DNA of 64,000 bases from Roseomonas acroporae (GTDB taxonomy: Bacteria; Pseudomonadota; Alphaproteobacteria; Acetobacterales; Acetobacteraceae): assembly GCF_023223525.1 (NCBI RefSeq), contig NZ_JALPRX010000102.1:1-64000 (forward strand). Reading direction: 5' to 3'. Below, piece after piece: positions 42,402 through 50,950 of this stretch. Position 1 is the first letter of the stretch; the number at the start of each line of letters is the position of its first letter. The notes under the pieces are model-generated. The model had not been told where the DNA came from. It did no database searches and saw only the letters and a list, made by a program, of their open reading frames with translations. The translations under genes were made by a program, and so were the position numbers.

Positions 42402-43880
42402 GTGAACGAGGAAACCCGTCTGGAGGCCGCCATCGGGCCGCCGCCCCCACCGCGCCACGCCGCGGCCGGCGCGGAAGCCTTCCCTCCCCCGCCGCCCCCG
42501 TCGGCGGTGCCGGGCCCCGCGTCCCGGCACCGCAGCCTACCGCCACGCAAGCGCCTCTCGCGTGCCCTGCGCGGCCTGCTGCCGCGCGGCCTGCTCGGGC
42601 GCTCGCTGCTCATCATCCTGCTGCCGATGGTGGTGCTGCAGGCCGTGGCGCTGCAGGCCTTCTACGGCGGGCACCTCAACATCATCTCGCGCCGGCTCGC
42701 GGGCGGCGTCGCGGGCGACGTGGGCATGGTGGTGGAGCTGCTGCGGCGCGAGCCGGCGGACAGCCAGGGCTGGATCTTCCGCGAGGCGGCGTGGCGGCTC
42801 GACCTCAACCTCGCCTTCGAGCGGGGCGCGACGCTCGGGCCGGTGCAGCCGCGCCCCGCCTCGCTGCCGCTGCTGCCGCTGGAGGAGGACCTCGACCAGG
42901 CGCTTTCCGAGCGCGTGCGGCTGCCCTTCGACACCGACTGGCAGACCGACAGCCGCAGCGTGATCATCCGCGTGCAGCTTCCCGAGGGCGTCCTGCACGT
43001 CGAGGCGCCGCGCAAGCGGCTGTTCACCACCACGCTGTACTTCTTCGTGCTGTGGCTGGTGGGCACGGCGCTGATCGTGTTCACGGTGGCGGCGCTGTTC
43101 ATGAAGAACCAGGTGCGCGCCATACGCCGCCTCGCCGCCGCCGCCGAGGCGTTCGGCACCGGCCGCGACCCCGGCCCGATCAAGCCCGAGGGCGCCACCG
43201 AGGTGCGCCAGGCGGCGGCCGCCTTCAACCGCATGCAGGAGCGCATCCGCCGCTTCATCGCGCAGCGCACCGAGATGCTGGCCGGCATCAGCCACGACCT
43301 GCGCACGCCGCTGACGCGCATGCGCCTCGGCCTCGCCATGCTGCCGCGCGAGGCGGAGGGCGACGCCGCGGAGCTGACCCAGGACGTCGAGGAGATGGAG
43401 CGCATGATCGCCTCCTACCTCGTCTTCGCGCGCGGCGAGGCGGTGGAGCAGCCGCGGCCCGGCGACCTCGTGCAGCTCGTGCAGGAGGTGGCGGCGAATG
43501 CCCGCCGCGCCGGCGCCGATGTCGAGGTGGCGGCGCCCGAGGGGCTGGTGCTGCCGATGCGCGCGGACGCGCTGCGCCGCTGCCTCGGCAACCTGCTCGA
43601 CAATGCGCGCCGGCATGCGCGGCGCATGGCCGTCGGCGTGGCGGCGGTGCCGCGCGAGGCGGGCGGCCACTGGGCCGAGATCACCGTGGACGATGACGGG
43701 CCGGGCATCCCGCAGGCGGCGCGGGAGGCGGCGTTCCGGCCCTTCGCCAGCTTCAGCGGCGGCGGCACCGGGCTCGGCCTCGCCATCTCGCGCGACATCG
43801 TGCGGGCGCATGGCGGCGAGATCGTGCTGGAGGAAAGCCCGATGGGCGGGCTCCGGGCGCGGCTGCGGCTGCCGGTCTAG
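42402..43880 (+). CDS. EnvZ-like sensor histidine kinase
   Basis: The 492-residue membrane kinase has a first membrane segment near residues 65-90 (LLGRSLLIILLPMVVLQAVAL), a periplasmic sensor region of about 130 residues, and a second segment LYFFVLWLVGTALIVFTVAALF. A HAMP linker follows, then the phospho-acceptor ISHDLRTPLTRM with His298, the N-box GNLLDNARRHA and the ATP lid GGGTGLGLAISRDI. It is expected to phosphorylate an OmpR-like regulator, but no response-regulator gene lies nearby. The GTG start at 42402 has only a weak ribosome-binding site; the start could be further upstream. Confidence 0.88.
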   Translation: MNEETRLEAAIGPPPPPRHAAAGAEAFPPPPPPSAVPGPASRHRSLPPRKRLSRALRGLLPRGLLGRSLLIILLPMVVLQAVALQAFYGGHLNIISRRLAGGVAGDVGMVVELLRREPADSQGWIFREAAWRLDLNLAFERGATLGPVQPRPASLPLLPLEEDLDQALSERVRLPFDTDWQTDSRSVIIRVQLPEGVLHVEAPRKRLFTTTLYFFVLWLVGTALIVFTVAALFMKNQVRAIRRLAAAAEAFGTGRDPGPIKPEGATEVRQAAAAFNRMQERIRRFIAQRTEMLAGISHDLRTPLTRMRLGLAMLPREAEGDAAELTQDVEEMERMIASYLVFARGEAVEQPRPGDLVQLVQEVAANARRAGADVEVAAPEGLVLPMRADALRRCLGNLLDNARRHARRMAVGVAAVPREAGGHWAEITVDDDGPGIPQAAREAAFRPFASFSGGGTGLGLAISRDIVRAHGGEIVLEESPMGGLRARLRLPV

Positions 43881-43881
43881 A

Positions 43882-43984
43882 GCATTTTCAAGCTGAGCGT
43901 CCTCGCTCAGCGGCTCGGAAAATGCGGAAAACCGAAAGGCTGGAGCCGTTCCGGCCTGATGCAGCCAGGCTGGAACGGCTCCAG
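43882..43984. terminator. Nested and tandem hairpins after the histidine kinase gene
   Basis: An outer GCATTTTC/GAAAATGC pair (43882-43889 and 43918-43925) encloses an inner perfect stem GCTGAGCG tcct CGCTCAGC (43892-43911). A second, perfect 13-base stem CTGGAGCCGTTCC/GGAACGGCTCCAG follows at 43940-43952 and 43972-43984. The gene pair is convergent, so it can terminate both transcripts. The TCTAGAGCATTTTC edge is reminiscent of intergenic mosaic repeats known from rhizobia, so it may also be a dispersed element. Confidence 0.65.
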
Positions 43985-44009
43985 GGCAACCGCGCGCCGC
44001 GCCTTCGCC

Positions 44010-46172
44010 TCAGGCGATGACGTGCCAGCTCGGGTCCACCGCGCCGATCGCGCCGCCGCCGACGATCTGCGCGCCGTTCATCAGCCAGTCGTAGACCATG
44101 CCGTTGGCGTTCTGCAGCAGGATGTCGCTGCGGCCATCGGCGTTGTAGTCGCCGGTGCCCTTGATGCTCCACTCGGGGCCGATCGCGCCGAGCGTGCCGC
44201 TGCCGACGATCTGCGCGCCGTTCATGAACCAGATCACCACCAGCCCGGCATCGTTCTGCAGCAGCATGTCGGCCCGCATGTCGCCGTTGAAGTCGCCGGT
44301 GGCGCGCAGGTGCCAGTCGGCGCCGAGCGCGGCAACGGTGCCGCCGCCGGTGATCTGCGTGCCGTCCATCTGCCACAGCACCAGGGCGCCGGCGCTGTTC
44401 TGCCACAGCATGTCCGCCTTGCCGTCGCCGTTGAAGTCGGCGGCGGCGCGGAAGGTCCAGTCCGCGCCGAGCACGCCGACCCCGCCGCCGCCGATGACGG
44501 CAGTGCCGTCCATCTTCCACATCACCACGGTGCCGTTGGCGTGCTGCCACACCATGTCGGCCACGCCCTCGCCGGTGAAGTCGGCGGCGGCGCGGAAGGT
44601 CCACTCGGCGCCGAGCTGCGCGACGGTGCCGCCGCCGGCCACGGTGGTGCCGTTCATGTTCCACACCAGCACCGTGCCGTTGGTGTGCTGCCAGAGGATG
44701 TCGTCCCGGCCGTCGCCGTTGAAGTCGGCGACGTCGCGGATGCTCCATTCGTTGCCGACGGTGCCCGGGCTGCCGCCGCCGATCAGGTCGCCGAAGCTCA
44801 CCGTCCAGATGGCGAGCATGCCGTTGTCGTTGCGCAGCAGGACGTTGCTGACGCCGTCGCCGTCGAAATCGGTCGTGGTGTTGGGGAAGGTGGTGAAGGA
44901 GGAGAAGTTGCCCGGGTTGGAGCCGTAGTAGCTGTTGGGCTGGTCGTAGATGTCCTTGAGCAGATGCGTGCCGGTGGCCGTGCCGTCGCTGATCCACAGC
45001 TCGTTGCCGTGCGTGCCGTCGCCCTGCTCGAAGATGAAGCGGCCGTTGCCGATGGCATGGAAATTGCCGACGGTCCCGGTGTTGTTGCCGCTGATCATGT
45101 AGGTGCCGGCGGTGGTGCCGTCGGTGATCCACGCCTCGTAGCCGTTCGTGCTGGTCCAGGCCTGGAACACGGCCCTGCCGTCGCCCAGTGCCGTCATTCC
45201 GGTTCCGTTGTAGTAGCCGGATCCGCTGCTGCCCGGCTGGATGTCGTAGAGCAGGTGGGTGCCGGCGGTCGTCCCGTCCGTGACCCAGAGCTCGTTGCCG
45301 GTGAAGCCGTCATCGGCGAAGAACACGATCTTGCCGTTGCCGAGCGGCGTGAAGTCCTGCGGGGAGGAGCCGTTGCTGCCGACCCGCACATCCTTCAGCA
45401 GCACCGTGCCGGCCTCGGTGCCGTCGCTGATCCACACCTCCTTGCCGGTCGTCCCCGTGCCGTCGGCGGCGCCGAAGATCACCTTGCCGTTGCCGACATA
45501 GGTGAGGCCGGTGATGTTGGAGCTGCCGCTGCCGGCGTAGATGTCCTTCACCAGGCGGGTGCCGAGGGCCGTGCCGTCGCTGATCCACAGCTCGTAGCCG
45601 CGCGTCGAATCGTAGGCCTCGAACATCGCCTTGCCGTTGCCGAGCGCGACGAATTCCGGGGTGTTGAAATTGAGGTTCGCGATGGCGTAGGTGCCGGCCG
45701 CGGTGCCGTTGCTGACCCAGAGCTGGTTGCTCGTCGAGAGGAGCGCCAGCCCGCCGCCGAGCGAGACGCCGGCCGTGGTGTTCATGGCCTTCAACTGGGC
45801 GACGCCGATGCCGTCGGTGACGTAGAGCGAGTAGGCGGACCCGTCATAGGCCTCGAACACGGCGAGCCCGTTGCCGAGCGAGACGATGGTGCCGGGATCG
45901 GAGGAGGAGCCGCCCACGCGGATGTCGCGCACCATGGTGGTGCCGGCCGTGGTGCCGTTGGTCGCCCAGAGTTCGTTGCCGTTGCTGCCGTTGTTGGCAG
46001 TGAAGATCATCCGGCCGTTGCCGAGATCGGTGAAGTTCGCGGGGTTGCCGGATCCGCCCGCCGTGGGATTGAGCTCCTTGAGCTGGTAGGTGCCGGCCGT
46101 GGTGCCGTCCGTCAGCCAGAGTTCGGTGCCAGTCGCCGTGGTAGCGGAAAAGACCGTGACGCGCCGAGACAT
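44010..46172 (-). CDS. Large repeat protein with ELWxTDGTxAGT and FG-GAP/VCBS-type repeats
   Basis: The 720-residue protein has two repeat blocks. Residues 1 to about 430 are some nine repeats of about 45 residues built on ELW-x-TDGTTAGT and LGNG motifs, likely beta-propeller blades. Residues about 440-720 are six repeats with D-FNGDGRDDILWQ-type Ca2+-binding loops and an xWxMNGT motif, as in FG-GAP/VCBS proteins. Such proteins are usually on or outside the cell. No signal peptide is visible, so type I secretion is possible, though no GGxGxD repeat is seen. Its leader is AT-rich and contains a palindrome. Confidence 0.85.
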   Translation of the reverse strand: MSRRVTVFSATTATGTELWLTDGTTAGTYQLKELNPTAGGSGNPANFTDLGNGRMIFTANNGSNGNELWATNGTTAGTTMVRDIRVGGSSSDPGTIVSLGNGLAVFEAYDGSAYSLYVTDGIGVAQLKAMNTTAGVSLGGGLALLSTSNQLWVSNGTAAGTYAIANLNFNTPEFVALGNGKAMFEAYDSTRGYELWISDGTALGTRLVKDIYAGSGSSNITGLTYVGNGKVIFGAADGTGTTGKEVWISDGTEAGTVLLKDVRVGSNGSSPQDFTPLGNGKIVFFADDGFTGNELWVTDGTTAGTHLLYDIQPGSSGSGYYNGTGMTALGDGRAVFQAWTSTNGYEAWITDGTTAGTYMISGNNTGTVGNFHAIGNGRFIFEQGDGTHGNELWISDGTATGTHLLKDIYDQPNSYYGSNPGNFSSFTTFPNTTTDFDGDGVSNVLLRNDNGMLAIWTVSFGDLIGGGSPGTVGNEWSIRDVADFNGDGRDDILWQHTNGTVLVWNMNGTTVAGGGTVAQLGAEWTFRAAADFTGEGVADMVWQHANGTVVMWKMDGTAVIGGGGVGVLGADWTFRAAADFNGDGKADMLWQNSAGALVLWQMDGTQITGGGTVAALGADWHLRATGDFNGDMRADMLLQNDAGLVVIWFMNGAQIVGSGTLGAIGPEWSIKGTGDYNADGRSDILLQNANGMVYDWLMNGAQIVGGGAIGAVDPSWHVIA

Positions 46173-46517
46173 CGATCCGGACCTCGCATGGTTAACTGCG
46201 AGTTACGGGTAGGCAAAATTACTTACGCATTGAAGACGAATTTCAGTCGAATCCCGGATTTTCACGGGAACGCGTCAACGCATCAAAACACTTCATGCAA
46301 AAGAACAATCCGTGATTGCAGCGAGGATTCAGCCCGCAATCATCGTCCGTGCTTCTATCCGCTCACACGCATCATCCGGCGACCCCGGCGCAACCATTAC
46401 TGCATGTCGACAGCAGGAACGTTCCCGCCGATCCTGCGAGACGCCGCCCGGTCGCACCGCCTGTCCGGCGACCGGGCCCGATCGCGCGCGGGATGCCGCG
46501 CGGCGCGCCTGCCGCGC
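46173..46517. other. Intergenic leader of the repeat protein, no gene seen
   Basis: The 345-base gap between the phasin gene and the repeat-protein start is one of the lowest-GC parts of the window outside the DUF488 cassette (for example CAAAATTACTTACGCATTGAAG). This fits a strong promoter region for the repeat protein, possibly of different ancestry from its surroundings. No coding frame of note lies here. Confidence 0.5.
46193..46205. promoter_or_regulatory. Palindrome in the repeat-protein leader
   Basis: TAACT gcg AGTTA is a perfect 5+5 inverted repeat lying 20 bases upstream of the repeat-protein ATG at 46172, inside the AT-rich leader. It could be an operator or part of a 5' UTR hairpin. 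Confidence 0.35.
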
Positions 46518-46955
46518 TCAGCCCTTCTTGCCGGCCTCCGCGACCATCGTCTTCACCTCGTCCATCGCCTCGGCGAAGCGGCGGTTGAGCAGGCCCAGCG
46601 CCTCGGTGTTGGAGCGCTGGATCAGGTCCGCCAGCTCCTTGATGTTGGAGACGGCGCGCTCATAGGAGGACTTGAGCATCTCCGCCTGCTTGGCGGCCTT
46701 GGCCTGCGGCGAATCCTGCGTCGAGAAGGCGCGCAGCGCCTCGGTCATCTCGTTCATGGATTGCTGCAGGATTTCCATGTGGCGCTTCGCCACGGCCTGC
46801 GCACCTTCCAGCGCCACCTTGTTGGCGGCCGAGAGCGCCTCGATGTTCCGGCGCTGCGCGGAGGCGAGCGCCTCGGCGTTGAAAAGCGCGGGAACCCGAA
46901 AGTCCGAGATCATCTTCATGAAGTCCTCGGGCTTGAACCCCGGTAGTTCAGCCAT
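46518..46955 (-). CDS. Phasin family protein
   Basis: The 145-residue, almost entirely helical protein has the phasin pattern: a start MAELPGFKPEDFMKM, then FNAEALASAQRRNIEALSAANKVALEGAQAV, and a C-terminal helix ERAVSNIKELADLIQRSNTEAL. Phasins coat polyhydroxyalkanoate granules and control their size. GGAGGG a few bases upstream sets the ATG at 46955. No PHA synthase gene is adjacent in the window. Confidence 0.9.
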   Translation of the reverse strand: MAELPGFKPEDFMKMISDFRVPALFNAEALASAQRRNIEALSAANKVALEGAQAVAKRHMEILQQSMNEMTEALRAFSTQDSPQAKAAKQAEMLKSSYERAVSNIKELADLIQRSNTEALGLLNRRFAEAMDEVKTMVAEAGKKG

Positions 46956-47263
46956 GGCGCCCTCCTGCTTATGGGTTGCAGCACGGCTTACCACCATTCC
47001 GCCCGGTCAGAAACAGGCACCCCGCAGGGCTCTTCCCGTCGCCGCGACAAGAACCGCGACAGGAACATGGTTCCGGCAAGTAACGATGGCCGCGGCGCCC
47101 GCTGCCCGTGCTTCCCTTGCTGCGCCGTTCCGGACGCGGGCAGCGCGGCCGGCACCGTTCCGCGGCACCCGGCTCTCCCCGGCCAGGCCGCGTTCCGCCG
47201 CCGCCCGTCATTCCCGGCGCGGCCCCACGGGCCCCGGGCGTGCCGGCCCGCCGGCGGCCCGCC
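46956..47263. other. Intergenic region upstream of the phasin gene, no gene seen
   Basis: About 308 bases lie between the regulator gene stop and the phasin start on the same strand. A moderately less GC-rich part near 46975-47075 (AACAGGAACATGGTTCCGG) may hold the phasin promoter; GGAACATGGTTCC is a short palindrome near 47060. No coding frame was accepted. Confidence 0.4.
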
Positions 47264-47956
47264 TCAGCGTCCCGCGGGCAAGGGCGGCGCGTCGTCCGGC
47301 GTCTCTCCGAAGGACGGCCCGTCGCCTTCCGCCGTGACGGACCGGTCGCCCGGCCCGAGGCGCAACGTGCGCGCGACCTTCTCGGCGCGCTCGATGGCCC
47401 GGTCCAGCGCCGCCATGGTGGTGCCGAGGTCGACGCTGTCGTCGGCGCGCCAGGCGCGCAGCCCGGCGAGCCAGATGCCGAGCAGCCCCTTGGTGCGCAG
47501 CGCCCCCGCCGGGCCGCGCGGGTCGAGCTCGGCCGCCTCCAGCATCCAGCCCATCGAGCAGAGCAGCAGCGGCGTCACGGCGAGGCCCGCGAGCGGATCG
47601 CGCGGCAGGTCGTCCATGAAGCGCAGGACACCCGCGCGGTAGGGCAGCAGCGCGTCGAAGCGGCGCATCAGCACGTCGAACACCCGGTCGCGCGGCGAAC
47701 CGCCCTGCCCGGGCACGGTGCCGGCCAGCACCGCCTGGTCCACCCGCGCGGCATGCAGGCGCAGCAGGTGCCAGGCGGTGGGGGCGATGCCCCGCAGCGC
47801 GCCGAGGTCGAGCGCGGCGGCACGGGCGATCCGCCCCATGGTAGCGCCCTGCCAGCCATGCCGGGCCACCACCTCCCAGAAGGCGGCGATGGCCCGCTCC
47901 GCGGGATCGGTGGCGCTGCCGCCGGGCGGGAACGGGACGGACTCGGTGTCGCTCAT
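47264..47956 (-). CDS. TetR/COQ9-like helix-turn-helix protein
   Basis: The 230-residue protein has a degenerate N-terminal helix-turn-helix (RAIAAFWEVVARHGWQGATMGRIARAAAL) and a helical C-terminal region (LLLCSMGWMLEAAEL, GLLGIWLAGLRAWRADD). The pattern sits between TetR regulators and the COQ9 family of ubiquinone-related lipid-binding proteins. Its closeness to ubiK, three genes upstream on the same strand, makes a ubiquinone link worth considering, but this is inference. The ATG at 47956 is the first in a plausible context. Confidence 0.75.
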   Translation of the reverse strand: MSDTESVPFPPGGSATDPAERAIAAFWEVVARHGWQGATMGRIARAAALDLGALRGIAPTAWHLLRLHAARVDQAVLAGTVPGQGGSPRDRVFDVLMRRFDALLPYRAGVLRFMDDLPRDPLAGLAVTPLLLCSMGWMLEAAELDPRGPAGALRTKGLLGIWLAGLRAWRADDSVDLGTTMAALDRAIERAEKVARTLRLGPGDRSVTAEGDGPSFGETPDDAPPLPAGR

Positions 47957-48062
47957 GGCTGGGCAGATGGCACCGCGCCGGGCCGTCGCCAAGCCATGGC
48001 GCGGGGGACGGAACGATCGCGGGCGCCGGGTGCGCGCCGGGCAGGCCGGCCCGGCGCGCCGC

Positions 48063-48890
48063 TCACTCGGCCAGTTCCCGGGAGCGGTCGGTCGCCGCCG
48101 CCATGGCCCTGTCCACCAGCGCCGGCCATGCCTCCTCGGCCATCAGCACGGCGAGGGCGCGTTCCGTGGTTCCCTTGGGGCTGGTCACGGCCTGCCGCAG
48201 CTCCGCCGCCTCGCCGCGGCTGACCGCGAGCAGCGCGCCGGAGCCGGCCACGGTGGAGCGCGCCATGCTCCGCGCCAGATCGGGCGGGATGCCGAGCTTC
48301 TCCGCCGCGCGCTGCAGCAGCTCCACCAGCAGGAACACGTAGGCCGGGCCGCCGCCGGAGACGGCGGTGACGGGATCGAGCAGCGCCTCGTCCTCGACCC
48401 AGGCGACCTCGCCCACCGCGCCCAGCAGCGCGTCGCACAGCGCCCGCTGCCCGGCGGTCACCCCCTCGCCGGCGCAGGCCACGGTGAAGCCCTGGCGCAC
48501 CGCCGCCGGCGTGTTCGGCATGGCCCGCACCACCGCGCGCGCCTCGCCGAGCAGCCGGTGCAGCCCGCCGATGGTGCGGCCGGCCATGATGGAGAGGGTC
48601 ACGACGCCGGAGGAGAGCGCCGCGTAGTGCGGCACGGTGTTCGCCGCCTCCTGCGGCTTGATCGCGAGGACGACCGCCTCGGGCGCGAAGCCGGCGGGGA
48701 TGGAATCGGCGTCCGGCACCACGCGGACGCGGCCGGCGGACTGCGCCGCCAGCGCCTCGGCGGCGGCGGCATGGGGCTCCACCACCACGGCCCGGGTCAG
48801 CCCCTGCTCCAGCCAGCCCGAGAGCAGGGCGCCGCCCATGCGCCCGCAGCCGACCAGCAGGATCGGCGGCAGCGACGCTGCCCCCGTCAT
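48063..48890 (-). CDS. proC: Pyrroline-5-carboxylate reductase
   Basis: The 275-residue protein has the NAD(P)-binding opening ILLVGCGRMGGALLSGWL, VLAIKPQEAANTV, VVRAMPNTPAAVRQG and the C-terminal signature TAVSGGGPAYVFLLVELL. It reduces pyrroline-5-carboxylate to proline. It lies 28 bases from the ybjN-like gene upstream, and this order (ubiK, ybjN-like, proC) is common in alphaproteobacteria. Confidence 0.95.
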   Translation of the reverse strand: MTGAASLPPILLVGCGRMGGALLSGWLEQGLTRAVVVEPHAAAAEALAAQSAGRVRVVPDADSIPAGFAPEAVVLAIKPQEAANTVPHYAALSSGVVTLSIMAGRTIGGLHRLLGEARAVVRAMPNTPAAVRQGFTVACAGEGVTAGQRALCDALLGAVGEVAWVEDEALLDPVTAVSGGGPAYVFLLVELLQRAAEKLGIPPDLARSMARSTVAGSGALLAVSRGEAAELRQAVTSPKGTTERALAVLMAEEAWPALVDRAMAAATDRSRELAE

Positions 48891-48918
48891 GGCGTGGCGC
48901 CCGCCGGCAGGGCCCGGC

Positions 48919-49422
48919 TCATGCCTCCCCCACGCAGTCGAGCATGGCCGCCTGCAACGCCTCGGCCGGCGCCTTGCCGCCCCAGAGCACGAACTGGAAG
49001 GCCGGGAAGAAGCGCTCGCACTCGGTCAGGGCGATGTCCACCATGTCCTCCAGGCTCTCGGCCGAGGCCCCGGGGGCGCCGCGCAGCAGCACGGAGTGGC
49101 GGAAGACGGGCACGCCGTCCTCGCTCTCCAGCCCGAAATGGCCGAGCCACAGCTTCTCGTTCGCCAGCGCCAGCAGCTCGTAGAGCGAGCCGCGCCGGGT
49201 CGCGGGCACCTTCAGGTCGAAGGCGCAGGAGAAGTGCATGGCGCTGATCTCCGGCGCCCAGGAGAAGAAGAGGCCGTAGTCGCACCACTTTCCCGGTGCC
49301 TCGGCCGCCATCTCGCCGTCGGAGCGACGGTCGAACGCCCATTCGTTGGCGGTGACGATCTGTTCGAGAACGTCGAGGGGATTCCCGGCACGCTCGCGTT
49401 CCAGGGCCATCAAGCCGGACAT
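48919..49422 (-). CDS. YbjN domain-containing protein
   Basis: The 167-residue protein matches the YbjN family: NPLDVLEQIVTANEWAFDR at the start, then WCDYGLFFSWAPEISAMHFSC, ELLALANEKLWLGHFGL and VFRHSVLLRG. The fold resembles type III secretion chaperones; the role is unclear, with links to stress and motility in other bacteria. GGAGGTG upstream gives a strong start at 49422. It leads a short unit with proC. Confidence 0.87.
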   Translation of the reverse strand: MSGLMALERERAGNPLDVLEQIVTANEWAFDRRSDGEMAAEAPGKWCDYGLFFSWAPEISAMHFSCAFDLKVPATRRGSLYELLALANEKLWLGHFGLESEDGVPVFRHSVLLRGAPGASAESLEDMVDIALTECERFFPAFQFVLWGGKAPAEALQAAMLDCVGEA

Positions 49423-49906
49423 CGCGGCACCTCCTTCCCTTGAGAGACGGGACCCCGGGGCTGGGCAGACAAGATCTGGGGCATCCGAAGATCGGGCATT
49501 CAGGATCTTGGGTGATTCGCCCGGGGCCGCCACCGGAATCAGACTACGCAGCCGGGAAACGCCGCCGCAAGCCTGCCGCAACATGCACCGTTCCGCGCAG
49601 CCGGGACCGGCCGGAGGGCAGGCGGCGGCCGGACGGGGAGCGCGGCCCGCCGCGGGATCCCGGCACCGGGAGCGGCTTCACGCCTTCCGGCACCACCATC
49701 CGCCGGCGACCCGGCGGACGGAACCGCCTCGCCCGGAGGAGACTCGCCCGGAGACAGGCGGGTGCCCGGCGCCGCTCCGCACCGGCCCCCGGCCGGCGTG
49801 GGCCGGCATCGGCCGCCCGCCGCACTCCCCCCCGCTGGGAAGGCACGGGCCGGCAGGGCCGGACCGCCGGCGCGAGGCGGAACGGGGCGCGGCAGGGAGG
49901 CGCGGC
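49423..49906. other. Intergenic region with a GATC-rich repeat, no gene seen
   Basis: The 484 bases between the ybjN-like and ubiK genes hold no accepted gene. Beside the inverted repeat at 49470-49510, the part from 49671 contains GCGGCTTCACGCCTTCCGGC and CCGCCGGCGACCCGG, a weak match to the dispersed repeat seen at 22747 and 57571. Confidence 0.45.
49470..49510. promoter_or_regulatory. Inverted/direct GATC repeat upstream of the ybjN-like gene
   Basis: CAAGATC at 49470 and GATCTTG at 49504 are perfect inverted 7-mers, and GAAGATCGGGCATTC between them partly repeats the first half (CAAGATCTGGGGCATCC). The site lies 48-88 bases upstream of the ybjN-like start, a plausible operator position. 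Confidence 0.35.
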
Positions 49907-50452
49907 TCAGCGGCTCTCGCCGGCGGTCTTCGGCGAGGCGGGCGTGGGGTCCGGCGAGCCGGCCGGCGCATCGCCGGCGACCGTCGGGCCGTTCGGCGAG
50001 CCGTCCGTCGCGGCCTCGGCCACGGCGACCGCCGCCTCCTCCGCCTCCGTCAGCGGCGTCGCGGCCGCCTCCGTGGCCGCGGCGGGAGACACGGCCGGCG
50101 CGGCCACGCCGACCGTCGTCTCCAGCGCCGCGACGCGCGCCAGCAGCGCGGCATGCTCGGCCCGGATGGCCTCGGCGTCGGTGCGGGCACGGGCGGCCAC
50201 CTCCATGGCGGCGTCCAGCTCCTCCCGCCGCACCAGCTCCAGGCGCTGCACCAGCGCCTCCACCTGGCTGCGGGCCATCGCCTCGATCTCCGCCCGCACG
50301 CCGGCCAGCGCCGAGAAGGCGCCGCCCGCCACGCCGGCGAGGTCGTCGAAGAGGCCGCCACGGCGGCCGGAGCCACCGCCCATGCCGCCACCCATGCCGC
50401 CGAAGGGGCCGCCCTTGGAGCCGCCCGTGCGGTCGCCCGTGTTCTCGCTCAT
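49907..50452 (-). CDS. Accessory factor UbiK family protein (BMFP)
   Basis: The 181-residue protein has a Gly-rich start, then the BMFP/UbiK core GLFDDLAGVAGGAFSALAG and a coiled coil VEALVQRLELVRREELDAAMEVA (about residues 35-115). An Ala/Pro/Glu tail follows. UbiK assists the ubiquinone-synthesis complex under aerobic conditions. It is divergent from lgt, a conserved arrangement in related bacteria. The long C-terminal tail is extra relative to the roughly 100-residue E. coli UbiK. Confidence 0.85.
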   Translation of the reverse strand: MSENTGDRTGGSKGGPFGGMGGGMGGGSGRRGGLFDDLAGVAGGAFSALAGVRAEIEAMARSQVEALVQRLELVRREELDAAMEVAARARTDAEAIRAEHAALLARVAALETTVGVAAPAVSPAAATEAAATPLTEAEEAAVAVAEAATDGSPNGPTVAGDAPAGSPDPTPASPKTAGESR

Positions 50453-50950
50453 CCAGATCTCCCCGTGGCAGGCCCGGTCCGGGCCATGCCGCTCGCCCCT
50501 GCGCATGCCGGGCCGGCGAACGGCAGGCGGGTTGCCCCGACCTGCGGCGCCAGCCTATACCGCGCGCCGATCCGGCACGCGGGATCGGGGCATCCGTCTC
50601 CCTAGCTGGGGATGCGGGGCCCCGGTTTCATCGACCGGCCGCCGCGCGACGCGTGTTCCCCAGGCGCGCGAACGCGTACCCCACGACACCGCGCCATGCT
50701 ACGGCGCTCCCGCCGGCCCGGCGACGCCGCGACGGGCCGACCATGGGACGGACGGCCCGGACCGGCTGCCGGCGCCCCCGTCGCGCCCCATGCCACGTCC
50801 CCCTGCCGCCCCCCTTGCCGCCCCCCTGCCGCGCCCGGGGCGACGGCCGGGCCACCGCCGGGAGCCGAGGCTGCCGGCGCCCGGCCCGTAGCGCCGTGCT
50901 CCCGGTGCCGGCATGAAACGCACGCGTCGATCGGAAGCTTCCCGCGCCCC
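50453..50950. other. Divergent region between ubiK and lgt, no gene seen
   Basis: Nearly 500 bases separate the divergent ubiK and lgt genes. Open frames here are Arg/Pro/Gly-rich and lack ribosome-binding sites. The length is unusual for a simple divergent promoter, but no repeat, hairpin series or small gene could be supported. Confidence 0.4.

Noticed and set aside
50453-50950. Possible extra gene between ubiK and lgt
   Set aside because: Open frames on both strands are Arg/Pro-rich extensions of GC-biased sequence, with no start signal or domain.
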